From the NCBI GenBank assembly GCA_018340375.1, contig JAFFJZ010000042.1:434001-498000 (forward strand): 64,000 nucleotides of DNA. Direction: 5' to 3'. This document shows, one piece after another, positions 45,423 through 56,650 of this stretch. This stretch comes from Gonatopus flavifemur (taxonomy: Eukaryota > Arthropoda > Insecta > Hymenoptera > Dryinidae). Both the position numbers and the translations under genes were made by a program. How positions within the stretch are numbered: the stretch's first letter is position 1; the number at the start of each line of letters is the position of its first letter. A model generated the notes under the pieces. It did not search any database. It was not told where the DNA came from and worked only from the letters and a program-made list of their open reading frames with translations.

Positions 45423-47472
45423 ATGTCAGGAGAAAATCATGCGCGAACTGGCAGAAAAAGGACGAGAGATGAAAGTAGTTGGAAGAATAATAAAAGAAAA
45501 GTTTTAAGAAATGAAGTATGCTATTTCTGAAAATTATTGATTTATGGTATAATGCTGTATGCATGAGCTCTAATAGAAACTAATAGGTGTCATTTTATGG
45601 ATTCCAATAGTTTATTGCAGATTTGTCGTATCGTTTCGTCACAACCACTATTGGATTTCCATTGAGTTTTGTGTGAGAGACAACATCCTATTGATATTTA
45701 TTTGTGCAATCAGAGGAATGGGATAAGTGCCGGTGGGAAACAAAATTTCTTTCAGAAACCCGTGTCGTGTTGTCACAGAGTCTATAAGTTTCTATTGGAA
45801 CATATTGGACTTTTCAAATAGAGTAATCGGTCGTATCATGAATTTCATTTTTATCAAGTATATGTATTAATTATTCAACAGGGAAAAGAATATATCAAGC
45901 TCAAAAAACGTGGTCCCAGCGAAGGTATTTCAGCCCGTGATGTTCTGCTGTAAGAAAGAATGTTTTCGCAACATCAGCGGATCACATCAACACGAATTCT
46001 ACACCTCGTTTTGGTCTTCTGGAGATTACAATTCACAAAATATTTTACTGCAACAAGCAATGAAAAAAACATCTTCAAGTCCGAACGAAAACGCTGAAAA
46101 AACAGTTAATTCATGGTCTTATTATTTCGTTTCTATGTACGGAAACGTACCTGTTCGTCAAAGATTTCTATGTCTTTTATTGAATATTCAGAGAGGTAGA
46201 TTTTCAAGTGTGCAAAAGAAAATTCTTGAGGGTAAGACTTTGCAAGATAATCGCGGCAAAATTAATCACCGTATTCTTTTATCCAATGATTTGAAAAACA
46301 TGATCTATGAACATTGTTTATGTATTCTACATTCTGATTCACACTATGGTCGTGAAAGTTCTTCTTTGAAGTATTTTGATCATTCGGACTTGAATATATC
46401 TACCTTATACAAATTATTCATTGAATATTATAAGAACAAAACAGGTGATTCAAGTCCTCCAATTAAAGAATCAACTTATTATAAATATTTCAGTCATCAA
46501 GTTGATTTTACTTTCTCCAAACCTCGCACTGACGTCTGTAATTTTTGTTTTGAGCACAGGAATAGCGATAAAGTTAATATTGAATTAGAAAACCATGAGA
46601 AAAGTGTAGAGGAACATAAAATTCTGAAGAAAGCTATGTTAGCTGAACCAAATGTTCTATGTCTAGAATTTGATTTCGGCCAAAACTTGCCTTTGCCAAA
46701 AATTCCTGTCTCTGAACAATTTTACCGTCGACTTATTTGGCTGAATATTTTTAATGTACATGTTCTTAGTAATCATAAGAGAAGCTATATGTATTTTTTC
46801 ATGGAAGGCAACTTGAAAGAAGGAGCAAACACTGTGTGTAATTTTCTTTGGGATACCATACAAAAAGAACTGAAGATTGATTATTATGACAAAATATACT
46901 TGTTTTCGGATGGATGCGGGGGGCAAAATAAAAATTATTTAATATTCACTTTTCTGTCGATGTTATCGAAAAAATTACAAGTTGAAATCCATCATGTATA
47001 TCCGGCTCGTGGTCATTCTTATTGCTCTTGTGATCGCAACTTTGGTTCGTATGGTCAGAAGAAGAAAAAAATGGAAACAATAGAAACGCAAGATGACTAC
47101 ATTCGGTTGATGGAGAGTGCGAGGAATCCGCCATTCACAGTGATTAGAGAAACCGACTGCATCGTGAAAAATTTTGAAACTCTCCTTCCGAAGAAAGTGG
47201 ATGTGCCGAAAAAATTACAAACAAGTAAACCTGTGAAAATCATTTACTATCCAAATAATCACGTACAAATTTTTAATACTTACAATGGGGCACCGACGGA
47301 ACATAAGTTAGTATCGCACATTGAATTCGATGAATTACTCACTACTGAATCAGCCGACAGGATTGGATTAACAAAAGAGAAAATAAACGACGTTAAAGCA
47401 TTGATGCCTTACTTGAGTTCGGAAGGGAATAATTTTTTCAATAATTCTTTCGATAAAGCTTTGATAAAATGA
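45423..47472 (+). CDS. Sola-like / DUF7869-type transposase, likely two exons
   Basis: The main ORF runs from about 45,884 to the stop at 47,472 (520 codons from a nominal GTG at 45,910). A basic first exon 45,423-45,515 (ATG; MSGENHARTGRKRTRDESSW) ends at a GAA|GTATGC donor. An acceptor TTCAACAG precedes 45,882, giving a 366-bp intron. Direct joining is off by one base before NVVPAKVFQP, so either the splice site differs or there is a single indel. The protein has CCKKECFRNIS, RTDVCNFCFEHR, LCLEFDFGQNLPLP (D255 from 45,910), LFSDGCGGQNKN (D334) and ARGHSYCSCDRNFG, a plausible RNase H-like core with metal-binding Cys/His. I recall this domain being called DUF7869. Predicted role: transposition of the surrounding element. 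No internal stop. Confidence 0.7.
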
Positions 47473-47668
47473 TGATAAAACCGATAGGCAGAAAAACATC
47501 TAAAAGAACTTTATAAAAGAGTGGACTGCGAAAAAAGAATTCCAGGAAAAACAAAATACAAAAACATTTTTTCGAAAGAGAATAAGAAATTGCATGTAAA
47601 AGAAATCTATGTTATACTTCAATTTATGTAATTATGTAAGATAATAAAAAGTCCAAACTTTGTAGAAT

Positions 47669-48578
47669 GTTTTGTAATAAAAATGCGAAAATTACTCACT
47701 CAATTCTTGATGAATTATTCAGATGAATGATTCAAATAAATATTGAGAAAAGAGTTGAATAGATAATCTCTCCCCGAGAAATGCAGAACTTTTTGTACCC
47801 GAACGATTATCCTCCTCAAATACCGAACTTTTTGGTATAAACACGTCTTGAACAATCAAATTGTTTATAACTGAGAATGGGACATGAATTTTGCAGGAGT
47901 AGTTCGATATTTGGATTCTCCAACTCAAGAAATATAAACTTACGGTGAAAAGTCGGGTGGACATGATGTTTCGTGTAGCCTCTCATATTCAACCTGCAAC
48001 TACGTGAGAATCATCACTAATAAGGGTTACGCGCTTGTAAATAAATCGCTGTATTTTCCAAAGTAATAACCCAATCGACTTGAAATTTTCCACAAAGTTA
48101 GTCCATACACTAGCGAACAACTTTGTCGCTGGAAGTTTTTTGTAGCTCATACTTCCCCCACCACTTTTTCAATGCAAAGCGTGGAAAACATGAGTTTCAC
48201 TTTGGATTAAAAAATCAATCATTTGTTATTAACTTTTACAATTTTTTCAAACACTGTCGTCTTCCTTGGAATTTCACGAATCAGAATCTGTAAGTTTCAT
48301 TTTGATTCTTCGAAAAATGAATGAGATCGAACGAATTTAATGTTGGAAAATAATGATTTAAGGTAGAAAAAAATGTGCAATTTTATTTTTTTTTCATCAA
48401 AACTATCGATCCTGAAAAAGAATGACAAATAGAGACTTGGGTTGATTTTTCAAGACCTATCACCCAGTATTTTTTGTTTTTCGAAATTCCAACTTTTTTT
48501 TTCACGCTAAAAATTATAGCTTGGACAATTCTTTTTCATGTTTTCGAGCGCTCAGCGAGTTATTAAATCCAGGCCTTC
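47669..48578. repeat. right 910-bp TIR of Sola-like 2
   Basis: Inverse of 44,194-45,103, beginning at GTTTTGTAATAA and ending in the complement of GAAGGCCTGG. Confidence 0.88.
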
Positions 48579-48638
48579 AATTGTTTGAGATTTTACAAAA
48601 AATTTTTCCACTTTTTTGGAAGTTTTTTTTATAGTGTA

Positions 48639-49042
48639 CACTGAGTGAGAAAGCGAATTGCGAACCCAACTATAGTTGCATATATGCACGACAGTTGAAC
48701 GTTCAAATATAAACCTGCCTTGACTCAGTGAGATTTGTAATTGGCTCAACTATGCTTACACTGAGAACTGAATTTATTTGACCGGAAGAAAATTTTCTTT
48801 GCCCCCATTCTAATAAATCTGGTTTTCAATGAAAAAAATTTAGTTCGATAGAAAAAAATTCAGTTTAATAAAAACATTCTTCATTGAATTGAAACAAAAA
48901 AATTCGTGAAATATATTCCTTTGCAAACTTGCAAAATATAGTTTCAATTAAATGTAAAATGTTTCCATTGACCTGAATTTTTTCATTGAAAGCAAGATTT
49001 ATTAGATTGGGAGGAAAGGAAATTTTCTTCCAGTCAAAGAAA
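48639..49042. other. intergenic, partial MITE similarity
   Basis: 48,645-48,775 has CACTGAG..CTCAGTG and GCACGACAGTTGAACGTTC words related to the hairpins at 9,081 and 49,196. The rest is A+T-rich and noncoding. Confidence 0.4.
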
Positions 49043-49157
49043 GTGGAGCCTTCCGAAGTAACTGGCCTGATCATCTGGTCATGACCAGATCACTTTCTCA
49101 ACCAATCAAAGGTGATCATGACCAGATGATCAGATCAGCTACTTCGGAAGGCTCCAC
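49043..49157. mobile_element. hairpin MITE, GTGGAGCCTTCCGAAG ends
   Basis: 115 bp with arms GTGGAGCCTTCCGAAGTA and its inverse. The second pair is TGATCATCTGGTCATGACC and its inverse. Longer relative of 5,657-5,711. Confidence 0.8.
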
Positions 49158-49195
49158 TGGGTTCTCAGTGTATTCGAATGAGTCTTGTATCCAAA

Positions 49196-49448
49196 TTGAA
49201 TTGATGAAGGATTGTGTTTGAACGTATCCAACTGTCTGGTGTAGTTGAACGTCTAAAATTGTCTAGATATGAATGATTTTTAAAAATTCTATAATATTAC
49301 AACGTATTGAAAGAAATTTTTTTAAGCCATAAGAAGTATTTTTTTCAATACGTTGTAATATTATAGAATTTTTGAAACTCTAGACAATTTTAGACGTTTA
49401 ACTACACCAGACAGTTGGATACGTTCAAACAAAACTCCATCAATTCAA
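49196..49448. repeat. 253-bp hairpin, GTATCCAACTGTC family
   Basis: Arms TTGAATTGATGAAGGATTG, then TTTGAACGTATCCAACTGTC, GTCTAAAATTGTCTAG and TTCTATAATATTACAACG, all mirrored on the right around a small loop near 49,320. Related to the MITE at 9,081-9,237. Confidence 0.8.
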
Positions 49449-50084
49449 TTCATTGATATGTGTGATACATATCATGGATATGTATCATGTGAAATTTCAT
49501 GTAAATGGAGTACTAACTCGCGTTGTGTAATGTAGGTGACAGAAGGGGTTACACTATATTTTGTAAAGAAAATCTCACTTCCGATAAATAAAACGATGTC
49601 CTTTCATCTTATAATAAGGTATGGATGAGGTTATGATGAGGTAAAGTTATATATTTGCGATAACTCTCCTGAATCCTATGATCATTTACATTAGAAAAAA
49701 AAAAGAAATGATCATAAGCGTTGGTATTTCATGAACAAGGGCAAGCACATGATCATCTGTCTGCACATTTATACTAAATTCAATTCATTTACATGGATCT
49801 ACAAATATTTATCCAGAAAAGTGCAAAGCGGTGGGAAAATTAGGTTAAGGAGGTGAGGTCGGCAATAAGGTATTTCATGTTACATGCATAAATTGAAATG
49901 ATCATAAGTACGTACCTTAATATACGATATTTTTTTCAAAGGAAAGCTCACTTTCGGTCATTATTTTGGTATTATTATTTGTCGACGAACACTGCGTGCA
50001 AGTTATCACTGGTGTTGACGCGTAACTAATAATGCATATGAAACTGTCTCATAGAAGTATACTTAACTGGGTTTCGCGCATCCT
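49449..50084. other. intergenic, no gene recognised
   Basis: A+T-rich; ATGATCATAAGYG occurs twice (about 49,708 and 49,899). No gene. Confidence 0.4.
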
Positions 50085-50440
50085 CTCCTCTGAAAGTAGC
50101 GCTGCTACCGCCTGCTCATAGAAGCGCTAATAGGATTTTGCTACTATTAAAAAGAAACCTCCATCAGAAAGCATTACTACCACTCGCTCCAAAAAGCGCT
50201 TCTGCAATCTTGCTTCCATAAAAAAGACATTTTCATACGGGAGCGTTGCTGCCGCTCACTTCAAGGAGTATCCCCACAGTCTTGCTACCAAAAGACACCA
50301 ATTCAAGTGGGTAAGCAGTACTACCACTCGCTTCTAATAGCACTGTTGGAATTTCGCTACCATTAGGGAAAAATTTTCATCAGGAAGCACTACTACCGCT
50401 CGCTTCTAGGAGCGCTTCTCTAGTATTGTTGGCTGGGGCA
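50085..50440. repeat. 72-bp minisatellite, ~5 units
   Basis: The anchor CTACCACTCGCTTC (variants) falls at 50,111, 50,182, 50,254, 50,326 and 50,398, spaced 71-72 bp. Each unit also carries AGCGCT and TTGCTACC. The right edge (TTGGCTGGGG) and content link it to 42,010-42,350. Confidence 0.85.
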
Positions 50441-50449
50441 CGTATTATT

Positions 50450-50779
50450 AGGTCTTTGGGGTCGCTGATCACGAATCCGGGGTCAGATTTGCCGAATTCA
50501 ATATGGCGGATCCAAAATGGCAGCCTAAAATTGTTGAAACTGTACGATTCCCATGAGAATGAGTACATGGGGGTTTTCGGGATCTCTGATGACTAATCGA
50601 AGGTCAGGTTCCATGAATTCAGAATGGCCGTTCGAATATGGCAGCAAGAAGTCTCAATTCTCGTTCCTCCAGTTTTTTGTCAATCCATCGATATTTTCCT
50701 CCTCACATAGATGGATCTGAGTATCCTTCGGATCACTGAATACAAATTTAGTGTCAGATCTGCGAAATACAATGTGGCA
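50450..50779 (+). repeat. diverged copies of the 121-bp Transib repeat
   Basis: TTTGGGGTCGCTGATCACGA at 50,455 followed by AATATGGCGGATCC, then GGGATCTCTGATGACTAATC at about 50,578 and GGATCACTGAATACAAAT at about 50,720. Same unit architecture as 15,500-16,015, outside any Transib ends found here. Confidence 0.7.
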
Positions 50780-51235
50780 GAGCCAATATCGCTTCGGAAA
50801 AATACTGAAATTGTCTCATTTTCCAAGTGTTTTCTGCCTAGATTTTTATCTTCATATGTTGTTCTTGAGCACTCTGAAGGAAACCCAAGTTCACTCTTCG
50901 GATGTTATCAAAGCTGTCAATTGTTTCAGATTCGCAATTTTTCGTTTCTGATGTCGAAGTTCAGTTTCGTCTCCTCTCCTCTGCACCATATATTCATTGC
51001 AGTTGCTCAATTGTCACCACATCTTTCGTTCTCTGTTCCTCCAATTTTTCAAAGTTTCATTTTTTTCCTCTTAGATTCTCATCTTCATCTGTTCTCTTGA
51101 GCACTCTGAAGGAGAACCCAAGTTCTTTCTTAGGATGTAATCAAAGCCGTCAATTGTTTCAGATTCGCGATTTCTCGTTTTTGACATCGAAGTTCAGTTT
51201 TATTTTCCTTTCACTGCACTATTTCCGCATGAAGC
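50780..51235. repeat. 232-bp tandem duplication
   Basis: GAGCACTCTGAAGG at 50,867 and 51,099, 232 bp apart. Matching AATTGTTTCAGATTCGC and GAAGTTCAGTTT follow in both. The two overlapping ORFs here are the same repeat in two registers. Confidence 0.8.
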
Positions 51236-51324
51236 TCAGTCGCATGAGACGGTAGACTTATGAATAAAATTAGAAATGATATCAATCAGGAATCCTTTCT
51301 GTATTAGTGAGAAAAAAATTCGGA

Positions 51325-52870
51325 ATGCCGGGTACTTCGGCTGCAAAATATCCGAGACGCTCAAGGTGTACAGAAATGCATGAAGACAATGATGGTGTTG
51401 AAGAAGGTATGAGTTCTGAAACAGAAACTCCCGATGAATCAATATCGGGAGAATCTGATTTTGAGAATGATGATAATGACTTTCTCATTCACGAGGCAGA
51501 CATAATCCCAAAAATCTTGTATGAGAAAGTCCGTGATAGTCACACAGACAGTCAAACAAAACTTGAACCGAATCACATTCATGAATGGATGGATGGTGAG
51601 AAAAAATCGATTGGCATCACTGAGGATGAATTTGTCATGTCTGAATCTACGAGAAAGAAAATTCAGGACGCATCTTTCACGGAAGTTTTTGCATATTTCT
51701 TTTCCGATGATTTGAAGAATCACGTCATTGATTGTACTGCCAATAACGGTGACGAGCTCTCTCCACATGATTTGAATATATTCGTAGGAATTATAATAAT
51801 ATCGATTTTTAACTCGAGAAAATCTCGAAAAGACTATTGGTCTACCGATCCTCTATTAGCTTGCAATTCCATCGCTACCGCCATGAGTCGTAAAACTTTC
51901 ATGACGATCAAATCAAAAATAAAATTTTCACGACCCAGTGATGAAAACCTTGATGACCGAGCATGGCGGGTACGTGATCTTTCCGAGATTTTTAGGAGAA
52001 ATATAAAACAATCCGGTTTCTTCTCGACTGCCCTATCAACTGATGAGTCGATGATCCAGTTTTACGGGGAATCTCTTTGAAGCAATATATGAAGGATAAA
52101 CCAGTGCAATTTGGCATCAAAAAGTGATCCATATGTAATCCCGAAGGATATTTATCCGACTGCGATATTTACTGTGGCAAAGGGACCCATCCTCATTCCG
52201 GACGAGAAGACACAGCACTAGGAAAATGTGCTTTGGGTAGTCGGGTAGTCTTGGAAATGATCCAAGGACTTCTCTCTACGAATGTAGTGAAGAAGGTAGT
52301 TTGCTATCATTTATACTTTGATAACTTCTTCTGCAATCCCGATTCATTGATTCACCCGAAGAATATTGGTTTACTAGCTACAGGCACGGTGAGAGCGAAT
52401 AGAGTCATTGGTGTCAGCAATGACATGGATAAAAAGCTCCACGTGGTTCTTTCATCGTGAAGCATGAGAAAAGTAGTGGTATAATTATATCACCATCATG
52501 GATTCGAAACCAATCTCATTACTTTCGACAGCAGCAGGAGTAACACCCTTATCTTCGATGAAACGCCGATCCGAAGGACATGCTGGGAAGATGGAATCAC
52601 TTTTCCTGAGAGTTTTTGCTACCTCCAACAAGTACATGGGTGGAGTTGGCCAGCATGATTTTCATTGCAGTAACTTGATGCCTTCTATCAGATCCGAAAA
52701 ATGGACTTGGGTTATTTCTTTGAGAATAATCCAAGCTTCCGTCACAAATGCAACAGTACTAAAAAATTTGGTGCGTGATAAGACGAGTAAGATTGGAACG
52801 GAAGACATGGCATTAGCTATCGCTTGGAAGTATCTTGTGAAAGCTCCAGCACGAGGATCAGTAGCACATA
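51325..52870 (+). pseudogene. piggyBac transposase relic
   Basis: ATG at 51,325. The acidic N-terminal region (ESDFENDDNDF) and the block SPHDLNIFVGIIIISIFN..YWSTDPLL fit piggyBac (DDE_Tnp_1_7). LSTDESMIQFYG carries the first catalytic Asp; the frame stops at 52,080. 52,233-52,460 holds CYHLYFDNFFCNP with the second Asp. 52,498 onward holds YMGGVGQHDFHC..IRSEKWTW, where the usual GGVD is GGVG, so the third Asp block is altered. At least three frame breaks. The C-terminal Cys finger is absent, and the sequence runs into an opposed mariner fragment at about 52,870. The terminal TTAA sites were not identified. Confidence 0.85.
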
Positions 52871-52879
52871 AGACTGTAG

Positions 52880-53839
52880 TTGCAGAGAAGATAAATGCCT
52901 TCACGATAGAAACTTCGTGGTTTTCGAACAAAATAGTTATCCAGCCGTTTCCGGACATCTTCGATATTCATGAAGTGCTGCTCCTTCAAATATGACGACA
53001 TTGATTGAAATAAGTGATAATCAGAAGGAGCTCAGTCTGGTGAATATGCCGCATGAGGTACAACTTCCCAGCCTGAATTGGAGATGAGTTCCTGGGTTGG
53101 TTTTGCTGTATGTGGACGTGCATCATCATGCAGCAGCACCACTTTTCGCCTTTCTTGCCCCGTAAATGGTCTTTTTTCCTCCAGAGCACCACTTATTCTG
53201 ATCAGCTGGGTCCGGTAACGCTCAGCTGTAATAGTTTGGCCAGGTTTGAGAAGCTCGTAGTGAATGATTCCTTTCCAATCTCACCAGACACAGAGTAAAA
53301 CTTCCTTTGCATGAATATTCGGGTTTTGTACGTTTAGGATTGTCGTACAAAATCCATTCTTCATCACTTGTAATGATTTTATGCAGAAAATTTTTTTTCT
53401 TGAACCTAGAAAGCAAATTCATGCAAATGGCAACTCTTTGTCTTCTATTTTCTCCCGTCAGTTTATGAGGAACCCATTTTCCTTCCTTCTGTATTCGTTC
53501 CAATGCATGCAATCGGAGTGAAATTGCTTGACGAGTAACTCCTGACTGTTCTGCAAGCTCTTTTCGAGTTTGACATGTATTTTCATTCAGTCAAACTTCA
53601 AGTTTTCCATTCTCTAATTTTTTGATTGCACCCGGACGTGGATCGTCCTCGAAACTGAAATTTCTATTACGAAATCTCGTGAACCACTTTTTCACTGTTG
53701 AATGGCTCACAGAATGTTGACCCAATGTCGTATCAATCAATTCCATACCTTGAGCAGCATTTTCATTCATTTGAAAACGGAATAGAATACAATGGCGTAA
53801 ATGTTGCTCATCGAAATCCATGTCACCAAATTGATACAC
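52880..53839 (-). pseudogene. mariner transposase relic (opposed to piggyBac)
   Basis: Read on the minus strand from 53,839. LRHCILFRFQMNENAAQG is the HTH, VKKWFTRFRNRNFSFEDDPRPG follows, then a stop near 53,590. The next block has TRKELAEQSGVTRQAI, KWVPHKLT and ITSDEEWILYDN (first Asp region). A frame break follows, then [13 protein letters not shown] (second Asp), PHAAYSPD, stop, APSDYHLF (third Asp) and RLDNYF. It fades near 52,880 in FYREGIYLL, so the 3' end is truncated. At least three lesions; inactive. The piggyBac C-terminal region is missing where this starts. Confidence 0.85.
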
Positions 53840-53869
53840 AGGAAATGACTACTTGAAAATGACTGATAT

Positions 53870-55924
53870 GACAACTGCAATGTCGACGCTACATATACCC
53901 AAAATGGCGGATGCATTGGATGCGTTTAAATATTTTCTTCCGTGCAACCAACTCAAAGCCGAGTTTCGACTCGCACACCGAATAGATCGACGCACATGTT
54001 ATTCAAATCGCATCCAATTAAGCTGAGAAATAAATATGAATTCAAATAATTGAATAACACATTGATATATATGTTCATCATTCCTGCTTTCTTCACTAAC
54101 AGGCGCTAATACATTTGCGCGATGCTTCCAGACTTCGATTCCATGCATTATGATGTATACATTCCAGAATCATATTGTGTTTGAACTAATGGAGGTGGCA
54201 ACAATTTTTCATATATCGACGCATTCTACCAAAACCAACACAATTCAGATTTCCCTATTCAAAATATCACGAGTGAGGTCACAATCGTGCTTGTTTTTGT
54301 AAGGGATGTTAATATTATGTACAAAATGTAACAAATTATTACAATACTTCATCACAATCATGTGTTACGTAACGACGGTTTCTCCCGTTATTATCAATCA
54401 TTATCCTTAGATCATAACTCAATATATCATCGTAAATATATGATCACAAATCAATATTGCATCGCTTTGCAAGGGAAGAATGTGCTGAGAAAGAGGAAGA
54501 ATTCGAGGTGACCGCTCGCACCGATACTCACATCGAAGCGAGTTCCCTGTCGAACTATGCACCATATACGAAAATGCCAAAGCAAAGGAATCAATGTCTA
54601 TCTCCGTCTCCGCTGCTCAGCTCGCTGTCCGTCTCTCTCATCATCGAACACATCGCCTAACGACCGATTGCGTCAGTTAATCTGAATCGACAAAAAATCC
54701 CTCTAAGCAGGACATGGCGTGTTCCACCCGAAAAGGTGCGAACACGTAAATAGAACGAACGAGCAAGAATCGACAGATTCGCGCCCGGGAAGTTATTCGG
54801 AATCAATTGAAAAGTCATCGCGACTTGGAATCGTCCTGCTTGGAGGAGGATAGCCGAAGAAACGTTTGAGGTCCACTTGTTCGCTTGGAACAACATAACG
54901 TTAAAGGGAAGGCCTTCGCAGAATCTACGATTTGTCGTGTGCTTATAGATTTTTCTTTGAATATCATCAAACCGTGGTGAGAATTCTCAAATTAAATTTC
55001 ATTTCGCCATAGTCTTGTCAAGAAACATTTTCTTGATACGACTTTGTAGTTTGAGTTCTCTTCATTTTTTTTGAAAATTAATCAATTAAAATCAGTGAGA
55101 ATCGGCCTCCATTCTATTCCTTTCATGAACCTTCGCGTAAGAATCGTGACCTCGCGAGTGCACACATCCTGTACCAATTACCATCTTGAGCAACGGGAGA
55201 GCAAGGAAGACAGAGAGAGAAACGGCGAGAACGCAGCTATCTCGAGTTTTTCTTCCAGAAGAGACAAACCTAACGTGTTTGACCTTTTCCAACCCGGTGA
55301 GTTCACTGAGTAGAATTCTTCTTCTCTCTCACACACCAACTTTCTGCTTCTTGCTACACACACACATATTGTATTTTATTCTCCTTACTCTTGTTCAATT
55401 GTAGAATTATTGTTCATTTCTTCTTGTATCACACGATTTATAATTCCGATTGGAATATACAGAGCACTGCTCAATAACCTCCAGATCTACACGTTTCTAC
55501 AAATTTCTTTCTTTGAAATTTCCTTCCCAAAAGAACCTTACATCGCTCTGAGGGTACATGATGAGAAAATTTCTCTCTTATCGAAGCTGAAAACCAAGAG
55601 CGGGAACCTCTTGACCTTTCCAATCGAGCCACTCCGGTTGGGAAGGATTTCGTCTTTCGTATATATCGAGGTTTTCCTCCTTTCTTTTACCTACAAAAAA
55701 AACCTCGTTATATAACACATGATACAGTTTGTTTCCGAATGACCCGCTTGTGTGAATTTTGAGATTATTTTCGTGATACTGAAGGAGGTACTCACTCAAT
55801 GAAAATAAAGATCAACTGACGGATGATTAATTCTTTTCCGAACTTCTCATCCCTTATTATGTGCATAATAATGAACAAAAATTATTTCGTTATACGGAAT
55901 CATGTATTTGTTATATTCAAAATA
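53870..55924. other. intergenic; possible host promoter/first-exon region, no gene confirmed
   Basis: 54,450-54,950 and 55,130-55,330 are GC-richer than the average. A CCCG|GTGAGTTC sequence at about 55,296 looks like a good splice donor at the end of a candidate untranslated first exon. No ORF with recognisable content supports it; the short ORFs (54,457, 55,071, 55,410) may be chance. Confidence 0.25.
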
Positions 55925-56158
55925 CACGGAGGGAACGATTTGCTGAGAAGAACCATACCTTGCAGTGTTCTAGCAACAGTCTCGCTTGAATCGAATCAAT
56001 TATATAAAAATACCTCCAGAAGTACAAACTTGCTCGGACTTTTCTGAACAAGTATAATCGTTTTGTAAATACTTGCCCGTAAATAATTTCATCTGGGCAA
56101 GACTGATGCTTGAACACTATAAAGTATGGTATTTTTCGGCATATCTTTTCTCTCCGTG
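55925..56158. mobile_element. MITE, TA duplication, CACGGAG ends
   Basis: 234 bp flanked by TA (55,923-55,924 and 56,159-56,160). Ends CACGGAGGGAACGATTTGC on the left and, inverse, CACGGAGAGAAAAGATATGC. ACCATAC..AGTGTTC is paired further in. Same end motif as 3,129-3,329. Confidence 0.8.
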
Positions 56159-56249
56159 TAGGATACTCATCAAACGAGTCATCAAGGAGGAATAAATCAA
56201 TAATACGGGGCCACAAAATGAAATTGAGTTGGAGCATCTCTCACCGTGG

Positions 56250-56650
56250 TTGACCTTCATGTCTTTGGGGTCGCTGATTACGATCCCTGTGTCGACATGA
56301 TTCCATCACGTCAGGATCAAGGGCAAATGAAGGTCAAACACCTCAAACCACGTGATATGTTTTTTTTGACCCCGGATTCTGAAAGAACGAAAAATTTCAC
56401 ATCTAGATACTTCATTGACTTGTCAGTCGAAACAACCTTCGAAGGTCATTAGGAGGTCATATAAAGGCGAGATCCTTCTTTTGACTTCTCAGCTGATATC
56501 TTCGCTAGAAACAGGGCTCAGACCAGTTGGCTTTCATGGCTTGGAGTTAGCTGGTTACAGATCCAGTACTGATATGACTTTGTCACGTCAGAATCAAGAT
56601 CACATAAGAGGCAAACAGCTCAATTCGAATGATATCATTTTCATGGAATC
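56250..56650 (+). repeat. two diverged direct repeats ~278 bp apart, 121-bp family head
   Basis: TCTTTGGGGTCGCTGATTACG (56,260) matches the Transib-array anchor. Its downstream sequence (CATGATTCCATCACGTCAGG) recurs as TATGACTTTGTCACGTCAGA about 278 bp later. Confidence 0.55.

Larger units (their letters stand above)
44194..48578 (+). mobile_element. Sola-like DNA transposon 2, 4.4 kb, 910-bp TIRs, AATT duplication
   Basis: Ends GAAGGCCTGGATTTAATAAC and its inverse, flanked by AATT at 44,190-44,193 and 48,579-48,582. The inverted ends extend over 910 bp each (44,194-45,103 and 47,669-48,578) with few differences, so the copy looks recent. The same 81-codon ORF appears in both arms in mirror orientation (44,808 and 47,719) and is a by-product. 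Between the arms is a single transposase gene. The 4-bp duplication and long arms parallel the element at 7,860-12,008, but the two share no obvious DNA similarity. Confidence 0.85.
44036..48636. mobile_element. MITE of the 227-474 family, split by Sola-like 2
   Basis: Left end CACTGTTGAAAATATTTG after TA (44,034-44,035). Right end inverse CACTATAAAAAA before TA (48,637-48,638). Its two halves (44,036-44,193 and 48,583-48,636) are separated by a 4.4-kb transposon with an AATT duplication. Confidence 0.7.

Noticed and set aside
44808..47964. Identical 81-codon ORF on + and - strands (44,808-45,053 and 47,719-47,964)
   Set aside because: It is the two inverted ends of one transposon, not a conserved small gene.
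50711..51255. Two overlapping 117-129-codon ORFs with similar ends
   Set aside because: They are the same 232-bp tandem duplication read in two frames.
55296..55304. Host-gene first exon ending in CCCG|GTGAGTTC
   Set aside because: Single splice-donor-like site without coding or acceptor evidence. Kept only as a remark.
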